33,002 nucleotides of DNA from positions 1 through 33,002 of the forward strand of contig VXPQ01000028.1 of the NCBI GenBank assembly GCA_009839485.1, written 5' to 3'. Under the pieces are notes generated by a model that saw only the letters and a program-made list of their open reading frames with translations, was not told the origin of the DNA and did not search any database. Made by a program: the position numbers and the translations under genes. The stretch's first letter is position 1; each line of letters begins with the position of its first letter. Below are positions 25,828-33,002 of this stretch, in pieces. This stretch comes from Bacteroidetes bacterium SB0662_bin_6. Lineage in GTDB: Bacteria > Bacteroidota > Rhodothermia > Rhodothermales > VXPQ01.

Positions 25828-26077
25828 TCACGCGCATCGGTTCCGTTCGCGCTTCGGATTAGGGTTTCGCCGGTTTTTCCGTCGGGCGGCGATCTTTCGC
25901 GCCGCTTCGGGATCGTCCGGCTTGTTGATCCAGGCCTCGCTGGAGGACATGGGCACGCGGGGCATGCCGCGAACGAACCGTGCGGAAGTGCGCCTCCAGG
26001 TAGGGATTGTCGTTCGAACGGTACGGACGGCGACCCAACCCGAACGCCGCCACGCCATCCCCGAACGTCAACCGAGC
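25828..26077 (-). pseudogene. Transposase remnant (IS3/rve-type integrase core), internal deletion with frame change
   Basis: On the minus strand one frame reads SNDNPYLEAHFRTV, the motif around the catalytic Glu of rve-type IS transposases (typically SNDNPYSEALFRT). A few codons later another frame reads RFVRGMPRVP and AWINKPDDPEAA, matching the usual C-terminal end of those proteins (ERFVRG, VWINPP). The intervening segment is missing, so an internal deletion fused the two parts out of frame. This assignment rests on motif memory. The stretch 25686-26371 has no intact gene; it holds this remnant, the PIN remnant and a promoter. Confidence 0.6.
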
Positions 26078-26082
26078 AAAAC

Positions 26083-26266
26083 CATACGAAGCATCGCGGA
26101 AAGATTACTGGCCGTGCATGCACTGCGGGCAGCAGACGCCTTGCAACTCGCCGCCGCATTGATGGCATGCGAGGCGCACACAAAGGGGCAAGGTTTCGTT
26201 TCGCTCGATCAACGTTTGCGGATAGCAGCTTACAAGGAAGGGTTTACGGTACTCCCGGATACGTGA
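26083..26266 (+). pseudogene. PIN-domain toxin (VapC-like) C-terminal remnant
   Basis: About 60 codons encode AERLLAVHALRAADALQLAAA, then FVSLDQRLRIAAYKEGF and VLP. This is the C-terminal third of a PIN ribonuclease, with the conserved Asp of RAADAL and FVSLD. The N-terminal two thirds, including the first catalytic Asp, are gone, replaced by the transposase remnant on the opposite strand. No VapB-like antitoxin is visible. Confidence 0.6.
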
Positions 26267-26307
26267 CCCTCATTGATTTCCTGCAGGGTTGCGTCCCCGC
26301 CTCTGAG

Positions 26308-26337
26308 TTGACAGGCTCGCAATAAACCGTGTACCTT
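26308..26337 (+). promoter_or_regulatory. Candidate promoter of the squalene/phytoene synthase gene
   Basis: A perfect TTGACA (26308-26313) lies 18 bases before TACCTT (26332-26337), about 35 bases upstream of the ATG at 26372. It would separate this gene from the degraded region before it. Confidence 0.45.
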
Positions 26338-26371
26338 TTCCTTTTTAAGACAGCGGATACGTACGGCTACG

Positions 26372-27409
26372 ATGGCGGCGCCTTCCTCGAATGAATCGGC
26401 AAATAGCGACCTCGCTTATCAGGAAGAAATCCTGCAAGGCGTTTCCCGCACGTTCGCCCTCACGATCCCGCAGCTTCCGGAAAAGTTACGCACGGTGGTA
26501 GGCAACGCCTATCTCCTGTGCCGCATCACGGACACCATCGAAGACGAACCCGTCCTGCCCGCCGGGCAGAAGCAGGCTTTCGCGGAACGTTTTGCCGAAG
26601 TCGTTGCAGGCCGGGCGGAAGCAGAGCCTTTCGCGCGGGAACTCGGCGCATTGCTGTCATCTTCCACGACTCCGAGCGAACACGACCTGATCGCCAACAC
26701 CGTCCGGGTCATTCGCATCACCAGCGGGTTCAATACCGTCCAGAAAGGAGCGCTCGAACGCTGCGTCCGAATCATGGCGGGCGGCATGGCGGAGTTTCAA
26801 CAGAACGCCACGCCCGACGGCCTGAACGACGTCCCGCATCTTGATCGCTATTGCTATTATGTCGCCGGCGTGGTCGGCGAAATGCTCACCGAGCTGTTCT
26901 GCGACTATTCCGCCGAGATCAATACACGGCGGGAAGAATTGCTTCCGCTGGCCGTCTCCTTCGGGCAAGGGTTGCAAATGACCAATATCCTCAAGGACGT
27001 ATGGGATGACCGGAATCGCGGCGCGTGCTGGCTTCCGCAGGACGTTTTCCTCGCTGCCGGTTTCGATCTGCGCTCCTTATCCCCCGGCCGGACCGATCCC
27101 GGCTTCGTCAAGGGATTATCCGGGCTCGTGGCGATCGCCCGCCGGCACCTCGAAAACGCGTTGCGGTATACGCTGATCATACCTTCACACGAAACCGGCA
27201 TCCGCCGGCATTGCCTCTGGGCATTGGGTATGGCCGTCCTCACCCTGCGCCGCATTCATGCAACGCCCACGTTCAGCAGCGGACAGGAAGTAAAAATCTC
27301 CCGGCGCAGCGTGTGGACCGTCGTCATCGTCACCAGCGCTCTGGCCCGCTGGAATCCGGCGCTGAAATTCCTTTTCGGAGTATTGACCCGAAAACTGCCC
27401 TCTTCGTGA
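26372..27409 (+). CDS. Squalene/phytoene synthase family protein
   Basis: The enzyme should condense two prenyl diphosphates head to head (FPP to squalene or GGPP to phytoene). The 345-aa product carries [16 protein letters not shown] (25-40) and the first Asp-rich motif RITDTIEDE (51-59). [17 protein letters not shown] (160-176) follows, with the second Asp motif in [13 protein letters not shown] (205-217). Both metal-binding clusters are intact, so it should be active. A hydrophobic C-terminal stretch (about 308-340) may bind the membrane, which is commoner in squalene synthases. No desaturase, cyclase or hpn gene is adjacent, so the product is open. The next genes on the strand are the two MpaB/Lcp-like oxygenases. 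Confidence 0.9.
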   Translation: MAAPSSNESANSDLAYQEEILQGVSRTFALTIPQLPEKLRTVVGNAYLLCRITDTIEDEPVLPAGQKQAFAERFAEVVAGRAEAEPFARELGALLSSSTTPSEHDLIANTVRVIRITSGFNTVQKGALERCVRIMAGGMAEFQQNATPDGLNDVPHLDRYCYYVAGVVGEMLTELFCDYSAEINTRREELLPLAVSFGQGLQMTNILKDVWDDRNRGACWLPQDVFLAAGFDLRSLSPGRTDPGFVKGLSGLVAIARRHLENALRYTLIIPSHETGIRRHCLWALGMAVLTLRRIHATPTFSSGQEVKISRRSVWTVVIVTSALARWNPALKFLFGVLTRKLPSS

Positions 27410-27461
27410 ATGAAGTCGCCGTGCGGGTCCCGGCTGCTTCGTGGATTTGTACGGAACCTCC

Positions 27462-27484
27462 AGGGCCTGTTGACACTATGCAGG
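27462..27484 (+). repeat. Dispersed repeat family A, copy 4
   Basis: AGGGCCTGTTGACACTATGC then AGG: full consensus apart from the last base. It lies 52 bases after the synthase stop, in the 216-base gap before the tandem oxygenases, and is preceded by CCA instead of the TTA/TCA seen at the other copies. Confidence 0.7.
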
Positions 27485-27506
27485 AGATTAAATCTATTTG
27501 CGTTTT

Positions 27507-27542
27507 CCATATGTATTTTTTGTATTTCCCATATGTATTTTG
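27507..27542 (+). repeat. Two CCATATGTATTTT direct repeats, 22-bp period
   Basis: CCATATGTATTTTT starts at 27507 and CCATATGTATTTTG at 27529. The 22-base spacing is about two helical turns, which suits side-by-side protein binding. Each contains the palindrome CATATG. The AT-rich block is about 85-120 bases upstream of the first oxygenase gene, so it could be an operator or upstream promoter element. It is absent from the gap before the second copy. Confidence 0.45.
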
Positions 27543-27625
27543 CTCTGCGTTATAGCAAGATTGAGACACCTCAGACTTTCCGGCCTGTAAACATGCCAGG
27601 GCTCGATAAGAATTGAACCGGTCAC

Positions 27626-28831
27626 ATGATGAGCGCCGAGCCAAAGAATATCCCTTCTTGCTACATCCCGGGCTATGCAAGGGCCCAAGCCCTCGACCCG
27701 GAGATCGTGGCGAACTACATCGCCCATACGCATATCGGAGACCCCGACGCAGATGCGGTGATCGAACAGATGGCTTCCCTCGACGGGGGAACGGCAGCGC
27801 GGTTATTCAGATTGGGGTTGAATACGGAAGATCCCAAGGAGAGAGAGCAAGTTCTGCGCGATGCGCCGTCCGCACTGCAAAACTTCCTGAGAAAGTTGGA
27901 TACACCGCCTGATTGGGTAGACACCTCCGTCTATATGCCCGGCATTCGCATGTTTCACAGGAACTCGCGGCTGGTCCTCGGCGCATTCGTAGGAGGCGTT
28001 TTAATAGAGGGTTTCTCCACGAATATCAGCAAGTCCTTCATAACAACGGGGCGATTGCGCGAATACGGCGTCCGGCGTTTAAAACAGAATAACCGGCACA
28101 TGATCGAGTTATTCATGCCTGGCGGCATGGAGCGAAGCGGAGACGGCTGGAAGTTGTCTATCCGTGTCCGGCTGGTCCATGCACAGATCAGATACCTGCT
28201 GAAAAAATCCGAAGAGTGGGATACGGAAGAGTTGGGCGTACCGATCAGTGCAGCGCATATGGGGTTCTCCGCTGCCGCTTTTTCGGCAAGATTACTAAAG
28301 CATCTGAAAAGCCTGGGCGCCGAATTCAACGACGAAGAACGCAAGAGTTTTATGAAGGTCTGGCGCCATTCGGGATTTTTGATGGGCGTTCCCGAGACCA
28401 TTTTGTTCCGTGACGAGGAGGAGGCATTGCGGCTATTCGATGTGGGGCGCATGTGCGAGCCCATCAGTGAGCCGGAGGCCATTGCAATGGCGAATTCTCT
28501 GATCAATTCCGCTCCACTGGTGATAGGTATCACGGATCCCCTCGCTCGTCGTGATTTGGCAGGGTATGTGTACCGTGTATCTCGAGCGCTTATCGGAAAT
28601 ACGCTCGCCGATGAACTGAAGTACCCCGCGAACCCGACCTTCGGGGTATTGCAATGGTTTCGGCTGCAATCCCGTTATTCCCAAACGATGAACCGTCTAT
28701 TCCCGAAACGTAGCCGGAATGACAGTTTCTCCCAGTTTACCTCCCTGCTTGAAGCCTCGGCGTTCGATGCGGCGGGCATAAGCTACAGACTGCCTGACGA
28801 TCTGTATGCGGAAGCATCTCAGCAATGGTGA
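27626..28831 (+). CDS. MpaB/Lcp-like (DUF2236) haem oxygenase family protein, tandem copy 1
   Basis: The 401-aa product resembles the superfamily that includes fungal MpaB' and latex-clearing protein, oxygenases that cleave isoprenoid double bonds. Matching elements are TGRLREYGVRRL (141-152), the R-x-x-HA pattern in VRLVHAQIRYLL (H185, the expected haem ligand), WDTEELGVPISAAHMGF (198-214), LLKHLKSLGAEF and VWRHSGFLMGVPETIL (245-260). I see no signal peptide or Tat motif, unlike secreted Lcp, so it is probably cytoplasmic. The ATG at 27626 aligns with the start of copy 2. TTGAACCGG sits just upstream in both copies. The true substrate is unknown; the upstream squalene/phytoene synthase makes an isoprenoid plausible. 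Confidence 0.7.
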   Translation: MMSAEPKNIPSCYIPGYARAQALDPEIVANYIAHTHIGDPDADAVIEQMASLDGGTAARLFRLGLNTEDPKEREQVLRDAPSALQNFLRKLDTPPDWVDTSVYMPGIRMFHRNSRLVLGAFVGGVLIEGFSTNISKSFITTGRLREYGVRRLKQNNRHMIELFMPGGMERSGDGWKLSIRVRLVHAQIRYLLKKSEEWDTEELGVPISAAHMGFSAAAFSARLLKHLKSLGAEFNDEERKSFMKVWRHSGFLMGVPETILFRDEEEALRLFDVGRMCEPISEPEAIAMANSLINSAPLVIGITDPLARRDLAGYVYRVSRALIGNTLADELKYPANPTFGVLQWFRLQSRYSQTMNRLFPKRSRNDSFSQFTSLLEASAFDAAGISYRLPDDLYAEASQQW

Positions 28832-28926
28832 GACCATCGAGCCGGAAACATGGCGAACAAAAGAGGATTACATACCAGAGGGCTTGGCGATTTTTATATG
28901 TAATTCCCCAAAGTTGAACCGGGGAC

Positions 28927-30132
28927 ATGAAGGCTGGTAGTGTGAAAAACACCCCTTCTTGCTACATCCCGGGCTATGCAAGGGCCCAGACCATCCATCC
29001 GGAGATGGCCGCCAACTACATCGCCCATACGCAGATCGGAGACCCCGAGGCTGATGCGGTGATCGAACAGATGGCTTCCCTGGACCGGGGAACGTCGGCG
29101 CGATTCTTCAAATTGGGGTTGAATACGGAAGACCCCGGGGAGAGGGAACACGTTCTGCGCGATGCGCCATCCGCGCTACGGGATTTCCTGAGAACGTTGG
29201 ACACACCGCCCGATTGGGTGGATCTGTCGGCCTATATCCCGGGCATCCGCATGTTCCACAGAAACTCGAGCCTGGTTCTCGGAGCCTTCGTGGGAGGCGT
29301 TTTGGTAGAAGGCTTTTCCACGAATATCAGCAAGTCTTTCTTCATAACGGGGCGGGTGCGCGAACACGGCGTCAGGCGTTTGAGACAGAATAACCGGCAC
29401 ATGATCGAGATATTCATGCCCGGCGGGCTGGAACGAATCGGTGACGGCTGGAAGTTGTCTGTCCGTATCCGGCTGGTCCACGCACAGATCAGATACCTGC
29501 TGAACAAATCCGACGACTGGGATACTGAGGCGTGGGGCGTACCAATCAGTGCAGCGCATATGGGATTCTCAGCCGCTGCTTTTTCGGCAAGATTACTGAA
29601 GCATTTGAAAAGCCTGGGCGCCGAATTCAACGACGAAGAACGCGGGAGTTTTATGCAGATATGGCGCCATTCGAGTCTTTTGATGGGTGTTCCCGAGACC
29701 ATCTTGTTTCACAAGGAGCAGGATGCGCTGAAATTATTCGAGATTGGCAGGATATGCGAGCCCGCCAACGAGTTGGAGGCAATCGCGATGGCGAATGCGC
29801 TGATTAACTCCTCCCCATTGGTTATAGGAATTAATGATCCGGTCGGGCGTCGTGAAATGGCGGAGTACGTATACCGCATATCTCGAGCGCTTATCGGGAA
29901 TGCGCTTGCCGACGAATTGCGGTATCCCTCGAATCGGTCCTTTGGCGTGCTGGAATGGTTCCGGTTGCAGTCCCGTTATGCCCAAGTGATGAACAGGTTA
30001 TTTCCAAAACGCAATCAGAATAATAACTTCTCCCAATTCACCTCCCTGCTCGAGGCCTCGGCATTCGATATGGCGGGCATAAGCTACAGGCTTCCTGACG
30101 CTGTGTATGCGGAAGAATCCAGGCAATGGTGA
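28927..30132 (+). CDS. MpaB/Lcp-like (DUF2236) haem oxygenase family protein, tandem copy 2
   Basis: A 401-aa paralogue of the gene before it, about four residues in five identical by eye. The equivalent haem-ligand region is IRLVHAQIRYLL (H185), with WDTEAWGVPISAAHMGF and IWRHSSLLMGVPETIL. There are no gaps relative to copy 1. The duplicated unit runs from TTGAACCGG (27613 and 28914) to ATCGAGCC past the stop (28836 and 30137), a constant period of 1,301 bp. Both frames are intact, so both copies seem maintained. The 95-base gap from copy 1 has no obvious terminator, so they may share a transcript. It converges on the RND gene. Confidence 0.7.
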   Translation: MKAGSVKNTPSCYIPGYARAQTIHPEMAANYIAHTQIGDPEADAVIEQMASLDRGTSARFFKLGLNTEDPGEREHVLRDAPSALRDFLRTLDTPPDWVDLSAYIPGIRMFHRNSSLVLGAFVGGVLVEGFSTNISKSFFITGRVREHGVRRLRQNNRHMIEIFMPGGLERIGDGWKLSVRIRLVHAQIRYLLNKSDDWDTEAWGVPISAAHMGFSAAAFSARLLKHLKSLGAEFNDEERGSFMQIWRHSSLLMGVPETILFHKEQDALKLFEIGRICEPANELEAIAMANALINSSPLVIGINDPVGRREMAEYVYRISRALIGNALADELRYPSNRSFGVLEWFRLQSRYAQVMNRLFPKRNQNNNFSQFTSLLEASAFDMAGISYRLPDAVYAEESRQW

Positions 30133-30174
30133 GGGCATCGAGCCAAAAATAACGCAAACAAAGCCTCTCGATGG

Positions 30175-30201
30175 AAAAAACGCCCTGAAAAAAACGGGGC
30201 G
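30175..30201 (-). terminator. Intrinsic terminator of the RND transporter gene
   Basis: On the minus strand CGCCC and GGGCG (30201-30197 and 30185-30181) pair around an 11-base loop, followed directly by six T's (30180-30175). It begins 3 bases beyond the RND stop codon. The facing strand has an A-run, so it is better placed for the RND gene than for oxygenase copy 2. Confidence 0.65.
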
Positions 30202-30203
30202 GC

Positions 30204-33002
30204 CTACTCGGGAGAAGAAGAACGCGACGGGAAGTGTCTCTTTCGCCATGCCCCGAAGTTATGTTGCGTCATTACGAGCGCAGGCACGACCAGCATCAGA
30301 AGCACGGTGGCGATGAGCACGCCGAAACCGACGGAGGTCGCCAGCGGCACGAGATGTTGGGCGTGCGTACTGGTCTCGAAAATCAGGGGGGCAACCCCTG
30401 CGAACGTAGTGGCGGAGGTCAACAGGATGGCCCGGAAACGATCCTTTGCTCCGGCAATGATTGCGTCTCTGGCCGGCGCTCCGGATCTTCTCAGGTCGTT
30501 AATGAACTTGATCATCATCAGCGAGTCATTCACGACCACCCCGCTTACGCCGATCAGTCCGTACATCGACCAGATTCCCAGACTCAGGCCCATGAGCATG
30601 TGCCCTGCTATGGCGCCTATGGCGCCCAACGGAACCGCAGCCATGATGATGAGCGGCTGGGAATAGGAACCAAAAGGAATCGCCATCAGCACGTACATGA
30701 TCAGCAGAGCCAGGAAAAGCGATCTGCCCAGATCGGCATTGGCTTCCTGCTGCTGTTTCCTTTGGCCGCCGACAGTGTACGCAAAGGCCGGCTCCTCCGC
30801 CTCCAGACGCGCGAGGACCCCGCGCTCCAGCCGGCGGTTTACCTGCTGTCCCGTGGCGATCTGCACATCCACATCGGCCGTAACAGTCACCGCGCGTCGC
30901 CCATCCACTCTGTGGCGGGCAGCTGAGGACCTCGAGAACCGGGCAGTCGCAACCTGACCCAGGGGCACCTCGCCGCCCGGTGTACGGATCAGATAGCCCT
31001 CGACATCGGTCGCGGAATTACGCTCTTCTTCGGGGAGACGCACATATACCCGCATGTCCTCGCGCCCTCGCTGCACCCTGAGCGCCTCGGCTCCAAAGAA
31101 GGCGGACCGTGCTTGCGCTGCGAAATGACCAAGGGTCAGGTTAAGAGTACGAGCCCCGGGCTTGAGTTCCAGTTGAAGTTCTTTGAACCCTTCGTCGAGG
31201 TTGCTCCGGATATCGAAAACCCCGTCTATGCCGGCTAACTCTGTGGTGAACTCGTCGGCAATCACGGCCAACCGATCCGGATCCGGATGAGAGAGTTCAA
31301 AGTGAACAGGGAGACCCAGGGAAATCAGGTTCGAAGAAATCGAGAGGGACTTCGCCTCCGGAAAATTACCCGCTTCTTCCCGCCATACCTGCTCGAAGGT
31401 TGAGGCTGCAATGCCCGCCCGCTCCCAGTCGACAAGTTTGAACTGGACCGCCCCAAGGTGGCCGCGCGGCGCTTCCACTGCGTTGCCGCCCAAGGGGTCA
31501 TAGAGTGTTGCCGCTTCCCCCACGGTGACAGCCACGCCAACCTCCAGCGGAGGTGCATCCTGAGCCCGGCCCTCCGCGATCCGCGCCACCGCGCGGTGTC
31601 CCGCAGCTTCGAGTTCGGCAGCGATCACGGTCGTACGCTCCCCGGGTGTGCCCACGGGCATCTCCAGATTGGCGGAAACGACCTGGCCCTCGATAGGGGT
31701 GAGAAACTGGTTTGGGACGATACCCGATGCCACGATTCCCATCGACAGGATCATCAGGCCTATTGCAGAGACAAGAATGACAGGGGGATGGTCGACGGCC
31801 AGTCGCAGTCCACGATCCAGGGGACCGTCCACCATGCGCTTGAGCAGGGTATCCACGGCTTTCTGAATGCCACGGATGCGCCGGCTGAGCCAGGCGCCTG
31901 CACGCTCTCTCGGCGAAGACAGGTGGGCAAGGTGGTTTGGCAATACAAGCAGGGACTCGATCAGTGAGAGCAACAGTACCGTGATCACCACGATAGGAAT
32001 GGCGCGCCCGAGTTTCCCCTGGGGCCCGGGCGCCGAAAGCAGTGCCGCAAAAGCCGTCACGGTAGTGAGGACCGAAAATATGACGGGGACGCTCACCCGT
32101 TTTGCCCCCCTGATGGCCGCGGCGAACCCACGAATGCCTCGCTCGCGCTCTGCAAAAACACTTTCACCCACCACGATCGCATCGTCCACGACGATCCCCA
32201 GCGCCAGAACGAGCGCCATCAGAGAAAACATGTTGATGGACACACCCAGGAGCCCCATCACCAGGAAGGTTCCCATAAACGAGATACCCACCCCCACAGC
32301 CACCCACACAGCCAACCCAATCTCCAGAAACAGCGTAAGCACCAGGAACACAAGGAGCATTCCCAGCAGTGCATTCTCGATCATAAGACCAAGGCGTCCC
32401 CCGACTTCCTCGGAATCGTCTTTCCATATCTCGACGGAGACGCCTTCAGGAAGAGTCGGTTGAACTTCGGCCGCGAGATAATCCTTGACGACCTCAGCGA
32501 TCTCAAGCACCTGTTCCTCCGAGGTGCGGTACACATCCACGCGAACAGCCCGCTGCCCGTTGTAGCGTACAATGAGATCGGTATCTGCGAAGCCGTCCTG
32601 TACGGTCGCGATGTCACCGAGGCGAACCGATGTTCCATCGGACCGCGTCAGGACGATAATGTCTTCGAAGTCCGCCTGTTCGTAGTTCTGCCCCAGCGTT
32701 CGGACGAGAATTTCCTCCTCGTCCGTGGAAATTTTTCCGGCGGACAACTCGAGTGAACCCTGCCGGACCGCCAACGCGACATCATCCAGAGTAAGCCCGA
32801 GCGCCCGAAGCCGATGGAGAGGCACTTCAATCGAAACTTCGTACGGGCGGGCGCCGCTGGTCTCGGACAAAGACACTTCGGGTAAAGACGAAATTCCTTC
32901 CTCAATCTCGTATGCCGGTTGGTTGATGTTAAAAGTCTTATAAGCGTATCCGTGGCGAGGAGAGGTGGTGGGGTGGGGGGGGGGGGGGGGGGGTGGTGTG
33001 TT
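30204..33002 (-). CDS. RND-family efflux/export transporter, N-terminus cut off by the window
   Basis: This is the inner-membrane pump of a tripartite RND system; substrate unknown. About 890 aa are readable from the GTG at 32876, but the frame stays open to 33002. The first residues (YEVSIEVPLHRLRALGLTLDD) match an internal porter-domain segment, so roughly 150-200 N-terminal residues are missing. Visible features are large porter domains and about eleven membrane helices in two clusters, with LALGIVVDDAIVVGESVFAE (the Asp-Asp proton-relay helix) and GVSGVVVNDSLMMIKFIN. The C-terminus is basic. No adaptor or TolC partner is visible on this side; they may lie beyond the window. The sequence beyond 32960 is unreliable. 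Confidence 0.85.
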   Translation of the reverse strand, partial: NTPPPPPPPHPTTSPRHGYAYKTFNINQPAYEIEEGISSLPEVSLSETSGARPYEVSIEVPLHRLRALGLTLDDVALAVRQGSLELSAGKISTDEEEILVRTLGQNYEQADFEDIIVLTRSDGTSVRLGDIATVQDGFADTDLIVRYNGQRAVRVDVYRTSEEQVLEIAEVVKDYLAAEVQPTLPEGVSVEIWKDDSEEVGGRLGLMIENALLGMLLVFLVLTLFLEIGLAVWVAVGVGISFMGTFLVMGLLGVSINMFSLMALVLALGIVVDDAIVVGESVFAERERGIRGFAAAIRGAKRVSVPVIFSVLTTVTAFAALLSAPGPQGKLGRAIPIVVITVLLLSLIESLLVLPNHLAHLSSPRERAGAWLSRRIRGIQKAVDTLLKRMVDGPLDRGLRLAVDHPPVILVSAIGLMILSMGIVASGIVPNQFLTPIEGQVVSANLEMPVGTPGERTTVIAAELEAAGHRAVARIAEGRAQDAPPLEVGVAVTVGEAATLYDPLGGNAVEAPRGHLGAVQFKLVDWERAGIAASTFEQVWREEAGNFPEAKSLSISSNLISLGLPVHFELSHPDPDRLAVIADEFTTELAGIDGVFDIRSNLDEGFKELQLELKPGARTLNLTLGHFAAQARSAFFGAEALRVQRGREDMRVYVRLPEEERNSATDVEGYLIRTPGGEVPLGQVATARFSRSSAARHRVDGRRAVTVTADVDVQIATGQQVNRRLERGVLARLEAEEPAFAYTVGGQRKQQQEANADLGRSLFLALLIMYVLMAIPFGSYSQPLIIMAAVPLGAIGAIAGHMLMGLSLGIWSMYGLIGVSGVVVNDSLMMIKFINDLRRSGAPARDAIIAGAKDRFRAILLTSATTFAGVAPLIFETSTHAQHLVPLATSVGFGVLIATVLLMLVVPALVMTQHNFGAWRKRHFPSRSSSPE
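32975..32993. other. 19-base poly-G tract at contig end, likely artefact
   Basis: A run of 19 G's sits between G/T-rich bases at the very edge of the window, unlike anything else here. It falls where the RND coding frame should continue. It probably reflects poor sequence at a contig end; I would not assign it biology. Confidence 0.8.

Noticed and set aside
1-33002. tRNA genes, rRNA, CRISPR arrays or known riboswitches
   Set aside because: No cloverleaf with a T-loop motif, no regularly spaced direct repeats with unique spacers and no familiar aptamer core was seen when reading both strands; a covariance-model search was not possible.

Overview
The window looks like chromosomal DNA from a GC-rich Gram-negative bacterium of the Bacteroidota/Rhodothermota group (Rhodothermales- or Balneolales-like). 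Three things point that way. There are outer-membrane-type proteins: a BamA/TamA-family barrel and a Wza-like exporter. The M23 peptidase has a tyrosine-rich cytoplasmic head of a kind I associate with Bacteroidota. Most start codons lack a recognisable Shine-Dalgarno sequence. The genus cannot be fixed from the sequence alone.

Region 1 (1-13.3 kb, almost all minus strand) is a housekeeping block. In transcription order from the right it holds a rhomboid protease, a membrane-anchored endonuclease/exonuclease/phosphatase (EEP) protein, ispG, a CDP-alcohol phosphatidyltransferase, ftsY, fmt, a galactokinase-like protein that has lost its catalytic residues, a MoxR ATPase, HPr kinase, an M23 peptidase, a DUF2795 protein and a BamA/TamA-type barrel. 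Short dispersed repeats sit at several gene junctions. Region 2 (13.4-16.8 kb) carries a bifunctional class A penicillin-binding protein, convergent with ispE.

Region 3 (17.0-25.7 kb) is a polysaccharide locus. A tight plus-strand operon runs OPX/SLBB exporter, Wzz-like chain-length protein, O-antigen ligase/polymerase, Wzx-like flippase and FkbM methyltransferase, with start/stop overlaps of 4, 4 and 11 bases. Beyond it are a GT4 glycosyltransferase and a second FkbM-type methyltransferase on the opposite strand, in visibly AT-richer DNA that was probably acquired. A roughly 690-base scar follows, holding remnants of a transposase and a PIN-domain toxin.

Region 4 (26.3-30.2 kb) holds a squalene/phytoene synthase and then two near-identical genes in a gap-free 1,301-bp tandem duplication. 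They encode haem oxygenase-like proteins of the MpaB/Lcp (DUF2236) superfamily, whose characterised members cleave polyisoprenoid chains. An isoprenoid synthase beside two isoprenoid-cleaving-type oxygenases is the best candidate for an undescribed pathway here. IspG and IspE (MEP pathway) lie on the same segment and could supply precursor.

Region 5 (30.2-33.0 kb) is an RND efflux transporter on the minus strand, missing its N-terminus at the window edge. The last ~30 bases are a poly-G tract that looks like a contig-end artefact. I saw no tRNA, rRNA or CRISPR array.
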